Source: Yersinia alsatica
Lineage (GTDB): Bacteria; Pseudomonadota; Gammaproteobacteria; Enterobacterales; Enterobacteriaceae
NCBI RefSeq assembly: GCF_902170305.1
Contig: NZ_CABHWW010000009.1
Span: 248,001-312,000, forward strand
Length of the DNA stretch: 64,000 bases
Reading direction: 5' to 3'
Of the stretch, positions 1 through 11,385 are shown piece by piece. Below the pieces are notes generated by a model. It saw nothing but the letters and a program-made list of their open reading frames with translations, was not told where the DNA came from and did no database searches. Position 1 is the stretch's first letter, and each line of letters begins with the position of its first letter. Position numbers and translations under genes: made by a program.

Positions 1-341
1 AAGCCCAATAACATCGCGCCATTGGCGGCTTCCAGCAGTGGGCGTTTGATTATCGCTGGCTGCTCTAACATCAGCACTTTGGCCGTTGGCGCATCAGTAA
101 TGGCATCTCGCTGAGCTTGCGGTAACTTACGCCAGGTGGTGCCGCGGGTATTGAGCAGCGGCTCCCAGCCCAGTTTATTAATAAAGCCTTGCAGGCGTTC
201 GTCACTCAACCCATCCACACGATAATCGTGAAACTGATAGGCAATGCCTTGTTCTTCCAGCCAGCGGCGGGCCTTTTTTATGGTGTCACAATTTTTAATG
301 CCATAAAGGCGCAATGATGGGGTTGCTGGGTTATCTGACAT
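1..341 (-). CDS. yffB: YffB, ArsC/Spx-family protein (3' end cut by window)
   Basis: The reading frame starts at an ATG (complement of 339-341) and stays open to base 1, giving 113 codons. The family is about 115-120 residues, so only the last few codons are missing. The N-terminal region has the thioredoxin-like beginning of ArsC/YffB proteins with a single cysteine (Cys18, GIKNCDT). Its physiological role is not settled; E. coli YffB is a glutathione-binding ArsC relative. In E. coli it lies between ypfM/acrD and dapE, and the same ypfM-acrD neighbourhood is seen here, which supports the name. Confidence 0.85.
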   Translation of the reverse strand, partial: MSDNPATPSLRLYGIKNCDTIKKARRWLEEQGIAYQFHDYRVDGLSDERLQGFINKLGWEPLLNTRGTTWRKLPQAQRDAITDAPTAKVLMLEQPAIIKRPLLEAANGAMLLG

Positions 342-491
342 GGAAAAATAATACCTCGGCTAGAATGGCAAATCAGGCCAGTCACTGAGGTGGCTGGCCG
401 AGCTATTTGTCCATAATGCGGGAAAATGAGGTTTGAATCCAGACAGCTAGCGGCAGATTAACGCGTAAATACGCAACGACTGCCGGAGCCT

Positions 492-1013
492 TTAGCCAAT
501 TCGGTCAAGGTCAGCGGCATATTGGCGGATAGCTTTTTGATAAAGGCTGATGTCCTGATGATTTGAGGTTTCAGCCAGCAGTAGCAATAATGCGGCGACC
601 GCCTCTTTGGTTTCACCCAGATTGTACAGAGTCATGGCCCGAAACAAGGTTATCTCTTTCGCTTGCGGAAAACGGGCCAATGCGGCATCAAATGTGTCTA
701 ACGACGCCTGATATAACCCCAATGCTCGGTAAGTGCTACCTAGCCCCAGATAAGCTTCCTGTAACTCTTTACCCGCCAGATTATGCTCGATAGCCGCACG
801 ATAGAAGGGGACGGCTTGCAACTCTAACCCTTGTACATCATACAGAGAGGCGATTTTAAACAGCAGACTGGCGTTATCAGGGGAGCTGCGCAATAAATCT
901 TGCGCCATTGCCACCGCATCATCATAACGGCCCAGCTCTTTTAGCGAATCAATAGAGTGTTTCATGGTTTTGCTCTGCATTTTACCAATAACGGGTTGTG
1001 TCAAAAACGGCAT
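492..1013 (-). CDS. Tetratricopeptide-repeat protein, function unknown
   Basis: 173 residues, almost entirely helical, with three to four TPR units between about residues 25 and 150 (motifs such as ALLFKIASLYD, AYLGLGSTYRALG and LFRAMTLYNLGE). No signal peptide or membrane segment is visible, so it is probably a cytosolic protein-protein interaction scaffold. The chosen start has an AGGGG sequence close upstream. An internal ATG 16 codons later (965) begins MKHSIDSLKEL, where the clear TPR homology starts, and could be the true start. It lies between yffB and ypfM, where E. coli has no gene. No function can be assigned. Confidence 0.7.
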   Translation of the reverse strand: MPFLTQPVIGKMQSKTMKHSIDSLKELGRYDDAVAMAQDLLRSSPDNASLLFKIASLYDVQGLELQAVPFYRAAIEHNLAGKELQEAYLGLGSTYRALGLYQASLDTFDAALARFPQAKEITLFRAMTLYNLGETKEAVAALLLLLAETSNHQDISLYQKAIRQYAADLDRIG

Positions 1014-1159
1014 TCACCCCTAACTATCTCAGCACGCTACTCCTGAATGACAAAACAGGCAAATAAAGTCGTACCCACCCAAGTCACTCCTTTGAACCGC
1101 CAAATTCCATATCTCTGCGATAGATCTCATTTCCACGATTAGATAGCCTGCTCTCAATT

Positions 1160-1187
1160 TTGACTGTGCAAAAAATAAGCGTATAAT
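1160..1187 (+). promoter_or_regulatory. Sigma-70-type promoter for ypfM
   Basis: TTGACT at 1160-1165 and TATAAT at 1182-1187, separated by 16 bases, lie 26 bases before the ypfM start codon. The spacing implies a very short leader. Prediction from sequence only. Confidence 0.6.
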
Positions 1188-1213
1188 TGGGGTCAATAAC
1201 TAGAGAGGATGTT

Positions 1214-1276
1214 ATGGTTGAAGTTGAGTTGAGCACATGGAAAGAGTTTATCGATGCTATGCTGCGTAAGGCATAA
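1214..1276 (+). CDS. ypfM: YpfM, 20-residue small protein
   Basis: A complete tiny ORF (MVEVELSTWKEFIDAMLRKA) preceded by a GAGAGG ribosome binding site at 1203-1208. It closely resembles the 19-residue E. coli YpfM (pattern E-EL--WK-FI--MLRK), a small protein whose expression has been shown experimentally, and it sits in the same place between yffB and acrD. The peptide is amphipathic and has no obvious membrane segment. Its role is unknown. A promoter precedes it and a strong terminator follows, so it is an independent transcription unit. It is too short for most gene callers. Confidence 0.85.
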   Translation: MVEVELSTWKEFIDAMLRKA

Positions 1277-1353
1277 GCGAATAAACCAGCAGTAAGAATT
1301 TTTATCTTTTTGTTGTTTTATCGATACACACCTAGGGGCGAGTTACCGCTCGC

Positions 1354-1389
1354 AAAAAGGCAGAGACTGTAAAGTTTCTGCCTTTTTTT
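1354..1389 (+). terminator. Rho-independent terminator after ypfM
   Basis: AGGCAGAGACT / AGTTTCTGCCT form an 11-bp stem (one G-T pair) with a GTAA loop, followed by seven T. A second small hairpin (GCGAG / CTCGC, 1338-1353) lies just upstream. Together they close the ypfM transcript. Confidence 0.85.
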
Positions 1390-1394
1390 ATACT

Positions 1395-1508
1395 CTTCGC
1401 CCTTGAAACCACAGGGGTGTTAGCTGCGTGCAGTTACTCGAATCACTGACTTGAGTCAGCTCATCGGGATGCGTTTACTTGCTGCCTACCTGCGGCTCCA
1501 ATAACGTT
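1395..1508 (+). repeat. Dispersed intergenic repeat, copy 1 (about 114 bp)
   Basis: Begins CTTCGCCCTTGA, contains GGTGTTAGCTGCG and the core CACTGACTTGAGTCAGCTCATCGGGA (1444-1469, itself partly palindromic), and ends CCAATAACGTT. The same module recurs at 10844-10957 and 63011-63118, with fragments at 10974-11018 and 25677-25710. All copies lie between genes in the same orientation. It resembles enterobacterial short interspersed elements but does not match the ERIC consensus I know. Confidence 0.8.
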
Positions 1509-1519
1509 AAGTCAGCGGC

Positions 1520-4500
1520 TTACTTTGACTCTTTAGCGCGTGGTGGTCTGCCGGGGAAGCGGCGGCGCACCAAGACAAAGAACAGCGGAACAAAGAAAAT
1601 CGCCAGCACTGTGGCCGAAATCATTCCCCCCATGACACCGGTACCGACCGCATGTTGGCTGCCTGAACCCGCGCCCTGACTGATTGCCATTGGCAGTACA
1701 CCAAAGACAAATGCCAGCGAGGTCATCAGAATTGGCCTTAGCCGCTGGCGCGATGCTTCCAGAGTCGCCTCTACCAAATCCTTGCCCTTGTTATTCAACT
1801 CACTGGCAAATTCGACAATCAAGATGGCGTTTTTCGCCGACAGCCCAATGATGGTCAGTAACCCAACCTGGAAATAAACATCATTCTCCAGACCGCGCAT
1901 CCAAGTGGCGGCAACCGCGCCAATCACCCCGAGAGGCACCACCAGCATCACCGAGAATGGAATTGACCAACTCTCATATAGCGCCGCCAGACACAAGAAC
2001 ACTACCAGCAGCGAAATAGCATAAAGGGCAGGGGCTTGGGAGCCAGATAGCCGCTCTTGATAAGACATCCCGGTCCATTCCAGCCCAAAACCGTTAGGCA
2101 GCTGTTTGACGAGATCCTCCATCACATTCATCGCGGTACCGGTACTGACTCCCGGTGCGGCCTCGCCGACAATTTCCAGTGCTGAATAGCCGTTGTAGCG
2201 CTCTAGCCGTGGCGATCCATATTCCCAGCGTGTGGTCGAAAATGCCGAGAAGGGCACCATGCCGCCGCTACTATTACTCACATACCATTTATTGACGTCT
2301 TCCGGCAGCATGCGGGCGGTGGCTTCAGATTGCACATAAACTTTCTTCACCCGACCGCGATCAACAAAATCATTCACGTAAGTCGAGCCCCAGGCGGTTT
2401 TAAGCGTGTTGTTAATATCATCCAGTGACACCCCCAAAGCTTGTGCTTTGCGTTGATCAATATCGATCTGCAATTGCGGGCTATCATCCAAGCCATTATG
2501 TCGCACTCGCGTTAACGCTGGGTTTTGGGATGCCAGCTGTAACAACTGGTCACGGGCTGCCATTAACTTATCGTGGCCCAAGCCGCCGTGATCTTGTAAC
2601 TCCATATCGAAACCGGAAGAGCCACCTAAACCTGAAATTGCCGGTGGGCTACTGACTGACACTCTGGCCTCAGCAATTTTATTAAATACTTTGGTGGCCC
2701 GTTCGATAATGGCGAAGGACGAATCATTGCTATTCTTTCGCAGATCCCAATCCGTCAGGCGGATAAACAAACGCGCCACGTTCTGGCCATTACCGCCGGG
2801 GCCAGAACCCACGGTAGCGAACACTGACAAAACATTATTTTTCTCTTCGGTCAGGAAGTAGTTTTCTACTTTCTCCACCACTTTCAGTGTCTGTTGCTGA
2901 GTTGACCCGACGGGAAGCTGCACTTGCGCCATAAAGACACCACGGTCTTCCAATGGTAAGAAAGAGGTCGGTAACTTAAGGAATAACAACGCCAAGCCAC
3001 CTAATAGCAGTAAATACAGCAAAATATAACGCAAACTGCGGTGTAAAACGTGCGCGACACCCCGCTCGTAACTGCGGGCACTGCGATCAAAGGTGCGGTT
3101 AAACCAGCCAAAGAAACCGCGCTTGGCATGATGATGCCCCTGTTCGACGGGTTTGAGCATGGTGGCGCAAAGTGCTGGGGTGAGAATCAACGCCACTAAT
3201 ACCGAGAGCACCATGGCGGACACAATAGTAATAGAGAACTGGCGATAAATAGCCCCAGTAGTCCCTCCGAAGAAAGCCATTGGGATAAATACCGCTGATA
3301 GCACCAATGCAATACCGACCAGTGCGCCTTGAATTTGCCCCATGGATTTACGCGTGGCTTCACGTGGGTCAAGCCCCTCCTCGCTCATCACGCGCTCGAC
3401 GTTTTCCACCACCACGATCGCATCATCAACTAATAGGCCGATGGCTAACACAATGGCGAACATGGTCAGAGTATTGATACTGAATCCGAAGGCCGACAGT
3501 ATTGCGAAGGTCCCTAATAACACGACCGGCACGGCGATCGTTGGAATCAGTGTCGCGCGGAAGTTCTGTAAGAACAGATACATAACCAGGAAAACCAATA
3601 AAATGGCTTCCAATAATGTTTTGACCACATCCTTGATTGAGGCTTTAACAAAGGGGGTGGTTTCATAGGCAATTTTGGCTTCAAGACCGTGCGGGAAGAA
3701 TGGCGTCAGTTCTGCAATGCGGGCTTTTACTAACTCATCGGTTTGCAGCTCATTGGCCCCTGATGCCAGCTTGATATTCATTCCTGATGCGGCTTGCCCA
3801 TTAAAGCGGCTCAGATAATCATAATTCTCGGCCCCCATCTCAACTTTTGCCACATCTCCCAGTGTGACCAGTGACCCATCCTGATTAACCCGCAGCGTGA
3901 TTTCTCGGAACTGTTCTGGTGTCTGTAATTGAGATTGGGCATTAATGGTGGCATTCAGTGCCTGATTATTAACTGAGGGGGTACCGCCCAGTTGGCCGAC
4001 GGCTATCTGGCTATTTTGTGATTGGATAGCTGTGACAATATCCTGCGTGGTCAGTTGATAATTATTGAGTTTATTGGGATCAAGCCAGATACGCATTGCG
4101 TATTGCGAGCCGAAGGCGTCGATGCTGCCCACCCCTTCAATTCGGCTAAGAGGGTCTTGCAAATTACTGGCGACATAGTCGGCAATATCTTGCTTATCCA
4201 TGCTGCCATCGGTAGAAACAAATGCCACCATCATCAGGGTGTTATCACCCGACTTTGATACAGAAACCCCTTGTTGCTGGACATCTTGCGGCAGTTTTTT
4301 AATCGCCGATTGCAGCTGATTTTGAACCTGCTGCATCGCTTCGTTAGGGTCAGTACCTGCCTGGAACGTCAGAGTAATGGTTGCCGTACCGGCACTGCTG
4401 CTTTGTGATGACATATACAGCAGGTTATCCAGGCCAGTCATACTTTGCTCTATGACCTGCGTGACGGTATTTTCCAGTGTTTGTGCCGAGGCTCCTGGGT

Positions 4501-4645
4501 ATGAGGCACTGATGCGCACGTTGGGTGGCGCCAGATTAGGGTATTGCTCAACAGGCAGGGTTGAGATTGCCAATGCCCCAGTAAGACACAAAATTATCGC
4601 CAAAACCCAAGCAAAAATCGGGCGGTCGATGAAAAAATTTGCCAT
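1520..4645 (-). CDS. acrD: AcrD, RND-family aminoglycoside/multidrug efflux transporter
   Basis: 1041 residues, the usual length for an HAE1 RND pump (AcrB/AcrD). It begins [17 protein letters not shown] with TM1 at about residues 10-28. Two large periplasmic loops follow TM1 and TM7. The proton-relay aspartates are present in TM4 ([11 protein letters not shown], Asp407/Asp408). Similarity along the whole length is closer to E. coli AcrD than to AcrB, including [12 protein letters not shown] and the C-terminal LVRRRFP. E. coli AcrD works with AcrA and TolC and exports aminoglycosides and other amphiphilic drugs. No membrane-fusion partner is encoded alongside, as in E. coli. The position next to ypfM and yffB supports orthology. 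Confidence 0.95.
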   Translation of the reverse strand: MANFFIDRPIFAWVLAIILCLTGALAISTLPVEQYPNLAPPNVRISASYPGASAQTLENTVTQVIEQSMTGLDNLLYMSSQSSSAGTATITLTFQAGTDPNEAMQQVQNQLQSAIKKLPQDVQQQGVSVSKSGDNTLMMVAFVSTDGSMDKQDIADYVASNLQDPLSRIEGVGSIDAFGSQYAMRIWLDPNKLNNYQLTTQDIVTAIQSQNSQIAVGQLGGTPSVNNQALNATINAQSQLQTPEQFREITLRVNQDGSLVTLGDVAKVEMGAENYDYLSRFNGQAASGMNIKLASGANELQTDELVKARIAELTPFFPHGLEAKIAYETTPFVKASIKDVVKTLLEAILLVFLVMYLFLQNFRATLIPTIAVPVVLLGTFAILSAFGFSINTLTMFAIVLAIGLLVDDAIVVVENVERVMSEEGLDPREATRKSMGQIQGALVGIALVLSAVFIPMAFFGGTTGAIYRQFSITIVSAMVLSVLVALILTPALCATMLKPVEQGHHHAKRGFFGWFNRTFDRSARSYERGVAHVLHRSLRYILLYLLLLGGLALLFLKLPTSFLPLEDRGVFMAQVQLPVGSTQQQTLKVVEKVENYFLTEEKNNVLSVFATVGSGPGGNGQNVARLFIRLTDWDLRKNSNDSSFAIIERATKVFNKIAEARVSVSSPPAISGLGGSSGFDMELQDHGGLGHDKLMAARDQLLQLASQNPALTRVRHNGLDDSPQLQIDIDQRKAQALGVSLDDINNTLKTAWGSTYVNDFVDRGRVKKVYVQSEATARMLPEDVNKWYVSNSSGGMVPFSAFSTTRWEYGSPRLERYNGYSALEIVGEAAPGVSTGTAMNVMEDLVKQLPNGFGLEWTGMSYQERLSGSQAPALYAISLLVVFLCLAALYESWSIPFSVMLVVPLGVIGAVAATWMRGLENDVYFQVGLLTIIGLSAKNAILIVEFASELNNKGKDLVEATLEASRQRLRPILMTSLAFVFGVLPMAISQGAGSGSQHAVGTGVMGGMISATVLAIFFVPLFFVLVRRRFPGRPPRAKESK

Positions 4646-4920
4646 GCAGTGCCAGCCTCTATAGATAAAGAATTATATACAGCAGAATCTACTGTGCACT
4701 TTACGTGGTAATGCTGAAGAAAACGTGAAGAAAATAAGGAGAAGCTGTAAAAAACATCGATATAACCGAGTTAATTTAGGCTGATAGGGGGAAGAATGAT
4801 AAACAAGTGTTTCTGCTAGCATCAAGTACTGCTTTGGTACTGAAATTGCTGGCAGTTTGCCTGCAACGCCAAACTTTAGGTATAGACTAAGTAAGTCACG
4901 ACTTAACTGAGGAAAGTATT

Positions 4921-5226
4921 ATGGAACTCAATCCGGTATTTGCCCGTCGTCTCTATCTTTGCTGGTTAATCAGCCGTGGTGATTCGTTGAATGTGCCGCG
5001 CATGATGGAACTGACTGGCTGGCCGCGGCGAACATTACAGGATGTTTTAAAAGCGTTGCCCGGTATGGGCATCACTCTGACATTCGTACAGCAGGGCGTG
5101 CGCAATAATGCAGGTTTTTACCAGTTAGAGAGCTGGGGGCCACTGAATAAAAAATGGATATACGATAACCACAATTCTATTTTAGCGGCCATTGAGCCAT
5201 CTAATAGTTCGACTGCCATTAAATAA
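4921..5226 (+). CDS. Small winged-helix DNA-binding protein, function unknown
   Basis: 101 residues with a strong ribosome binding site (GAGGAAAG). The first about 75 residues form a compact winged-helix-like fold: LNVPRMMELTGWPRRTLQDVLKAL is a typical helix-turn-helix, followed by a basic wing (QGVRNNAGFYQLESWGP). It resembles a family of short enterobacterial winged-helix proteins (HTH_43-like; assignment tentative). It converges with narP, only 11 bases apart. Targets are unknown; because it stands alone it could act on acrD or narP/nap, but nothing in the sequence proves that. Confidence 0.7.
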   Translation: MELNPVFARRLYLCWLISRGDSLNVPRMMELTGWPRRTLQDVLKALPGMGITLTFVQQGVRNNAGFYQLESWGPLNKKWIYDNHNSILAAIEPSNSSTAIK

Positions 5227-5237
5227 CTGGCCGGGTA

Positions 5238-5867
5238 TTAATATTTTTTATTTTCTAAAAACATGATGGTAGCGGCGACCCGTGACCGGACATTGAGCTT
5301 ACGTAATAAATTACGGATATGCACTTTTACGGTTTCTTCTGAAATGTGTAACTCGAAAGCCACCTGTTTATTGGACATCCCGCGCGCCACTTCTTGCAAG
5401 ACATCTAATTCACGCTCGGTTAATTCAGCAAATGGATTAACCTGTTCGTGGCGAGAAGATAAATACTGTGCAACCTCATTACTGAATACTTTCTCACCCT
5501 TGGCGGCATGACGGATATTTTCCAGCAATATTTCCGGTTCGCTGTCTTTGAGCAGATACCCATCGGCGCCAGCATCAATCATGGCGTAGACATCACTGCG
5601 CGCATCAGAGACGGTCAGAACAATGATTCGCGCATCAATCCCTTCATTGCGCAAGGCTTTCAATGTATCCAGTCCGGTCATTCCCTTCATATTCAAGTCG
5701 AGCAGAATGACATCCGGCTGGCATTTGGCCGCTTCGGTAATGGCATCGCTACCGCAGTTGGCTTCAGCAACCACATCAAAGTTGCTATCAAGTTCAAGTA
5801 ACTGCCTAATACCGCGGCGCATTAGGGGATGATCGTCAACGATCATAATAGTGTGACTTTTGGTCAT
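5238..5867 (-). CDS. narP: NarP, nitrate/nitrite response regulator
   Basis: Receiver domain at residues 1-125 with phosphoacceptor Asp57 (VILLDLNMKG) and a LuxR-type C-terminal HTH (LTERELDVLQEVARGMSNKQVA to KVHIRNLLRKLNVRSR). The sequence is closest to E. coli NarP, for example DDHPLMRRGIRQLLELD. The frame is open 23 codons upstream to 5936, but homology begins at the ATG at 5867, which I chose; no strong ribosome binding site marks either. It is divergent from napFDABC, which NarP controls in E. coli. The cognate sensor NarQ is not in this window, although in E. coli narQ lies beside acrD. Confidence 0.92.
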   Translation of the reverse strand: MTKSHTIMIVDDHPLMRRGIRQLLELDSNFDVVAEANCGSDAITEAAKCQPDVILLDLNMKGMTGLDTLKALRNEGIDARIIVLTVSDARSDVYAMIDAGADGYLLKDSEPEILLENIRHAAKGEKVFSNEVAQYLSSRHEQVNPFAELTERELDVLQEVARGMSNKQVAFELHISEETVKVHIRNLLRKLNVRSRVAATIMFLENKKY

Positions 5868-6259
5868 GATAAGTAATGTCCCTGTAACCGATAGCATTAA
5901 ATGTCTGGCTGTTAAACGTGGATTATTTGCGGTCATTAATTTGGCTGACCATTTTATCCATCATAGTTAGTTAAACCACGATTAAAGTGTACCGTAGTCT
6001 CACTGATTTCCTGTTGTAATTCTCCGCGTAGTATAAAAGGGTTCCCGACAGATCTCTATTTTTTACCCGCGAAAAAGGGAATGATGAGTTTACATTTCCA
6101 GCTAAAGTCATTTAACAGCAAGATTTTATCTGAAGAAATAATTACCAAATCTTGGTTTTCTTTTGATAGCTATTCTCATTAAACAAATCGTTATATAAAA
6201 AAGGTAATAACGCAAATAGATTTAACAGCGAGAAACTGCGCAAATAACCACTAAATAAA

Positions 6260-6273
6260 TTGATCTTGCTCAA
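6260..6273 (+). promoter_or_regulatory. FNR-like box upstream of napF
   Basis: TTGATCTTGCTCAA matches the FNR consensus TTGAT-N4-ATCAA at nine of ten positions. In E. coli the nap promoter is FNR-activated from a far-upstream site, so a site about 200 bases before napF fits anaerobic activation of this operon. Confidence 0.65.
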
Positions 6274-6369
6274 TATCACCCCCCGATTAACCCTAAAGAG
6301 TAATTATTTTATTACTGATTATTCTGTATTTAATACCTAAACACTGGGGAATTCTTTCTTTCATATAAA

Positions 6370-6384
6370 TAAGAATCATTATCA
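6370..6384 (+). promoter_or_regulatory. Fur-like box upstream of napF
   Basis: TAAGAATCATTATCA read on the minus strand is TGATAATGATTCTTA, matching 12 of 14 informative positions of the Fur 7-1-7 element (TGATAAT-N-ATTATCA). It lies 85 bases before the napF start, near or downstream of the probable start site. Nap proteins carry several Fe-S clusters and haems, so iron control is plausible but is an inference. Confidence 0.4.
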
Positions 6385-6468
6385 TTAGTTCGATATAAAC
6401 ATTCGGCGATGAATTAATGATCTCTACAGATACACGCGGGCGCGCCAGCAGATGTTAAGGATATCAGT

Positions 6469-6961
6469 ATGACTGATTTATCACGGCGTAAATTGCTGAC
6501 TGGCTTTTGGCAAACCGGCCAACAACAGCCCTCGGCTATCCGACCGCCCTGGTCGGTCATGGAAGCTGATTTTATTGCCGGTTGTACCCGCTGCCTTGAC
6601 TGTGTTGCCGCTTGTGAAACTGGCGTATTGGTTGCCGGTAGTGGCGGATTCCCCGAAATAGATTTCCAGCGCGCTGAGTGCAGTTTTTGCCAAGCTTGCG
6701 TGCAGGCATGTGAAGCTGACGTTTTTACCTCAACGGTGCTGCCTGCCTGGTCGCTAAAGGTAGCGATATCAGACCGCTGTTTGCCTTTTCACCATATTGA
6801 ATGCCGCAGTTGTCAGGACAGTTGTGAAACCCGAGCGATTCGATTTCGCCCACGTCTGAACGGCATTGCTCAACCCGAATTAGACCTTCCTGCCTGCACT
6901 GGCTGTGGTGCTTGTGTACCCAGTTGCCCGGTACAGGCAGTAACCCTCACCCGGAGTGAAG

Positions 6962-6972
<11 letters not shown>
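6469..6972 (+). CDS. napF: NapF, ferredoxin-type protein of periplasmic nitrate reductase
   Basis: 167 residues with four-cysteine [4Fe-4S] ferredoxin motifs CTRCLDCVAAC, CSFCQACVQAC and CTGCGACVPSC. The N-terminus (MTDLSRRKLLTG) looks like a twin-arginine sequence, but the family is cytosolic. NapF interacts with NapA and is thought to help insert or maintain its Fe-S cluster before export. First gene of napFDABC; its 3' end overlaps napD by 11 bases. Confidence 0.95.
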
Positions 6973-9720
<2,748 letters not shown>

Positions 9721-9744
9721 TGCGGTGTTTTTCAGGAGAAAATA

Positions 9745-10212
9745 ATGAATAACCAGATAGTTAAATCATTAAATCGCCGGATTTTATCTGTGATATCGCT
9801 GCTGGCGGTATTGCTGATGGCCGGTGTCGTCAACGCGGCCAGCAATGTCGAGATGGATTTGAGCCAATCGCCTGAAGTCTCTGCTACGGCAGAAGGCAAG
9901 GTGAAAATGCCAAAACAGCAACAGCGGATGGCACTCAACTATGTGAATCAGCCGCCGCTCATTCCACACAGTGTGGATGGCTATCAAATCAGTAAAAACA
10001 CCAACCGCTGCCTGCAATGCCATGGTGTTGAGCATTATCGTGCCACGGGAGCCCCGCGTGTCAGCCCAACTCACTTTATTGACCGCGACGGCAAAGTGTC
10101 GAGTGAAGTCTCTCCGCGCCGCTATTTCTGCTTGCAGTGTCATGTGCCACAAACTGATGCTGCGCCGATTGTCGGCAATAGTTTCCAACCAGCCCCTGGC
10201 TTTGGTCAATAA
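9745..10212 (+). CDS. napB: NapB, dihaem cytochrome c subunit
   Basis: 155 residues with a Sec signal peptide (hydrophobic core about residues 14-28, cleavage near VNAAS) and two haem c motifs, CLQCH at about residues 89-93 and CLQCH at about 130-134. It is the small electron-transfer subunit that docks on NapA in the periplasm. Ribosome binding site AGGAG lies upstream of the ATG. Fourth gene of the operon. Confidence 0.96.
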   Translation: MNNQIVKSLNRRILSVISLLAVLLMAGVVNAASNVEMDLSQSPEVSATAEGKVKMPKQQQRMALNYVNQPPLIPHSVDGYQISKNTNRCLQCHGVEHYRATGAPRVSPTHFIDRDGKVSSEVSPRRYFCLQCHVPQTDAAPIVGNSFQPAPGFGQ

Positions 10213-10239
10213 GCCTGAGGGTTATTGTGAGAATCAACT

Positions 10240-10839
10240 ATGAACGAGACTAAAAAGCCCGGTGTTATCCGACGTATATGGCAGTGGTGGCGTCGGCCTA
10301 GCCGGTTGGCGCTCGGAACATTACTGCTGATTGGCTTTGTCAGTGGCATCATTTTCTGGGGCGGTTTTAATACCGGTATGGAGATGGCGAATACCGAAAA
10401 ATTCTGTATCAGCTGCCATGAAATGAAAGACAATGTCTATCAGGAATATATGGGAACCATCCACTACAGCAACCGCAGTGGTGTAAAGGCGACTTGCCCC
10501 GATTGCCATGTGCCCCATGAATGGGGGCCGAAAATGGTGCGTAAAATCAAGGCCAGTAAAGAGCTGTATGCCAAGGCTTTCGGCTTGATTGACACACCGC
10601 AGAAGTTCGAAGCACACCGCCTAACAATGGCTGAAAATGAGTGGGCGCGAATGAAAGCCAATGGCTCACAAGAGTGCAAAAACTGCCATAACTTCGACAA
10701 CATGGATTTCACCGCGCAAAAAACCGTCGCGGCGAAAATGCACAACACCGCCATAGCCGAAGGTAAAACCTGTATTGATTGCCATAAAGGGATTGCGCAT
10801 AAGTTGCCGGATATGAAGGATGTGCCGACCGGTTTCTAA
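10240..10839 (+). CDS. napC: NapC, membrane-anchored tetrahaem quinol dehydrogenase
   Basis: 199 residues of the NapC/NirT family: one N-terminal membrane anchor (about residues 24-44) followed by four CXXCH haem motifs (CISCH, CPDCH, CKNCH, CIDCH). It oxidises menaquinol or ubiquinol and passes electrons to NapB/NapA. Last gene of napFDABC; dispersed repeats and a terminator-like hairpin follow. Confidence 0.96.
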   Translation: MNETKKPGVIRRIWQWWRRPSRLALGTLLLIGFVSGIIFWGGFNTGMEMANTEKFCISCHEMKDNVYQEYMGTIHYSNRSGVKATCPDCHVPHEWGPKMVRKIKASKELYAKAFGLIDTPQKFEAHRLTMAENEWARMKANGSQECKNCHNFDNMDFTAQKTVAAKMHNTAIAEGKTCIDCHKGIAHKLPDMKDVPTGF

Positions 10840-10843
10840 AATC

Positions 10844-10957
10844 CTTCGCCCTTGATGCCGCAGTGGTGTTAGCTGCGCTCACACACCCGAATCACTGACG
10901 TGAGTCAGCTCATCGGGATGAGCTCGCTGGCTGCCTTGCTACAACACCAATGGCTGT
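10844..10957 (+). repeat. Dispersed intergenic repeat, copy 2
   Basis: About 114 bp, same order of blocks as copy 1: CTTCGCCCTTGA, GGTGTTAGCTGCG, CACTGACGTGAGTCAGCTCATCGGGA, CTGCCTTGCTACAACACCAA. It begins five bases after the napC stop codon. Confidence 0.8.
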
Positions 10958-10973
10958 GGATTTATCCTTGGTT

Positions 10974-11018
10974 CTTGATGCTGCAGCGGTGTTAGCTGCG
11001 CTCACACACCCGAATCAA
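10974..11018 (+). repeat. Dispersed repeat, partial copy (5' half only)
   Basis: TTGATGCTGCAGCGGTGTTAGCTGCGCTCACACACCCGAATCA repeats the first part of copy 2 and stops where the CACTGAC core would begin. It lies 16 bases after copy 2 in the same orientation, as if the module had started to duplicate in tandem. Confidence 0.75.
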
Positions 11019-11055
11019 ACGCCCTGTAGACATGATGCCGGCAGGGCGTTTTTTA
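11018..11055 (+). terminator. Terminator-like hairpin downstream of nap repeats
   Basis: AACGCCCTG pairs with CAGGGCGTT across a 15-base loop and is followed by a run of T (11049-11054). It probably ends the nap transcript after the repeat elements. Confidence 0.65.
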
Positions 11056-11117
11056 TTGCAATCTTGGGTTGTTCTTCTCATAATGAGACCTGTTAATAGG
11101 TCTTTTTGAGGTGATTT

Positions 11118-11357
11118 ATGCCAAGCATAATTTTGACTGACACTAGCGCAAGTGTCAGTGAGTTGAAAAAGAATCCAATGGCAACAGTCAATGCTGGGGC
11201 CGGATTCCCTGTTGCGATTCTCAACCGCAATCAGCCCGCCTTCTATTGCGTACCCGCAGAGCTTTATGAGCAAATAATGGATGCTCTTGATGATCATGAG
11301 CTAGCCAAGCTAGTTAATAATCGCCGTAACCAAAAGTTATTTGATGCCATTCGCTAA
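11118..11357 (+). CDS. Phd/YefM-family (StbD-like) antitoxin, apparently without toxin
   Basis: 79 residues. MPSIILTDTSASVSELKKNPMA is the typical N-terminal DNA-binding beta-hairpin/helix of the Phd/RelB (StbD) antitoxins, followed by FPVAILNRNQPAFYCVPAELYEQIMD. In complete stbDE-type loci a RelE/ParE toxin follows directly. Here the next gene starts 28 bases later and is nudK on the same strand. No RelE-like frame is seen nearby, so this looks like an orphan antitoxin. It has its own AGGTG ribosome binding site. Confidence 0.85.
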   Translation: MPSIILTDTSASVSELKKNPMATVNAGAGFPVAILNRNQPAFYCVPAELYEQIMDALDDHELAKLVNNRRNQKLFDAIR

Positions 11358-11385
11358 TTATTATTAGCCAGATAAAGAAGGCCCT

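Larger units (their letters stand above)
5868..6468. promoter_or_regulatory. narP-napF divergent promoter region
   Basis: A 600-base AT-rich region with no coding potential on either strand. It holds a FNR-like box (6260-6273) and a Fur-like box (6370-6384), given separately. A degenerate NarL/NarP heptamer-like sequence (TAACCCTAAAGAGTA, about 6289-6303) lies near the FNR box but does not have the canonical 7-2-7 spacing, so I do not claim it as a site. Confidence 0.6.

Noticed and set aside
1395-1508. ERIC element
   Set aside because: The sequence lacks the ERIC inverted-repeat consensus; the repeat belongs to another family.
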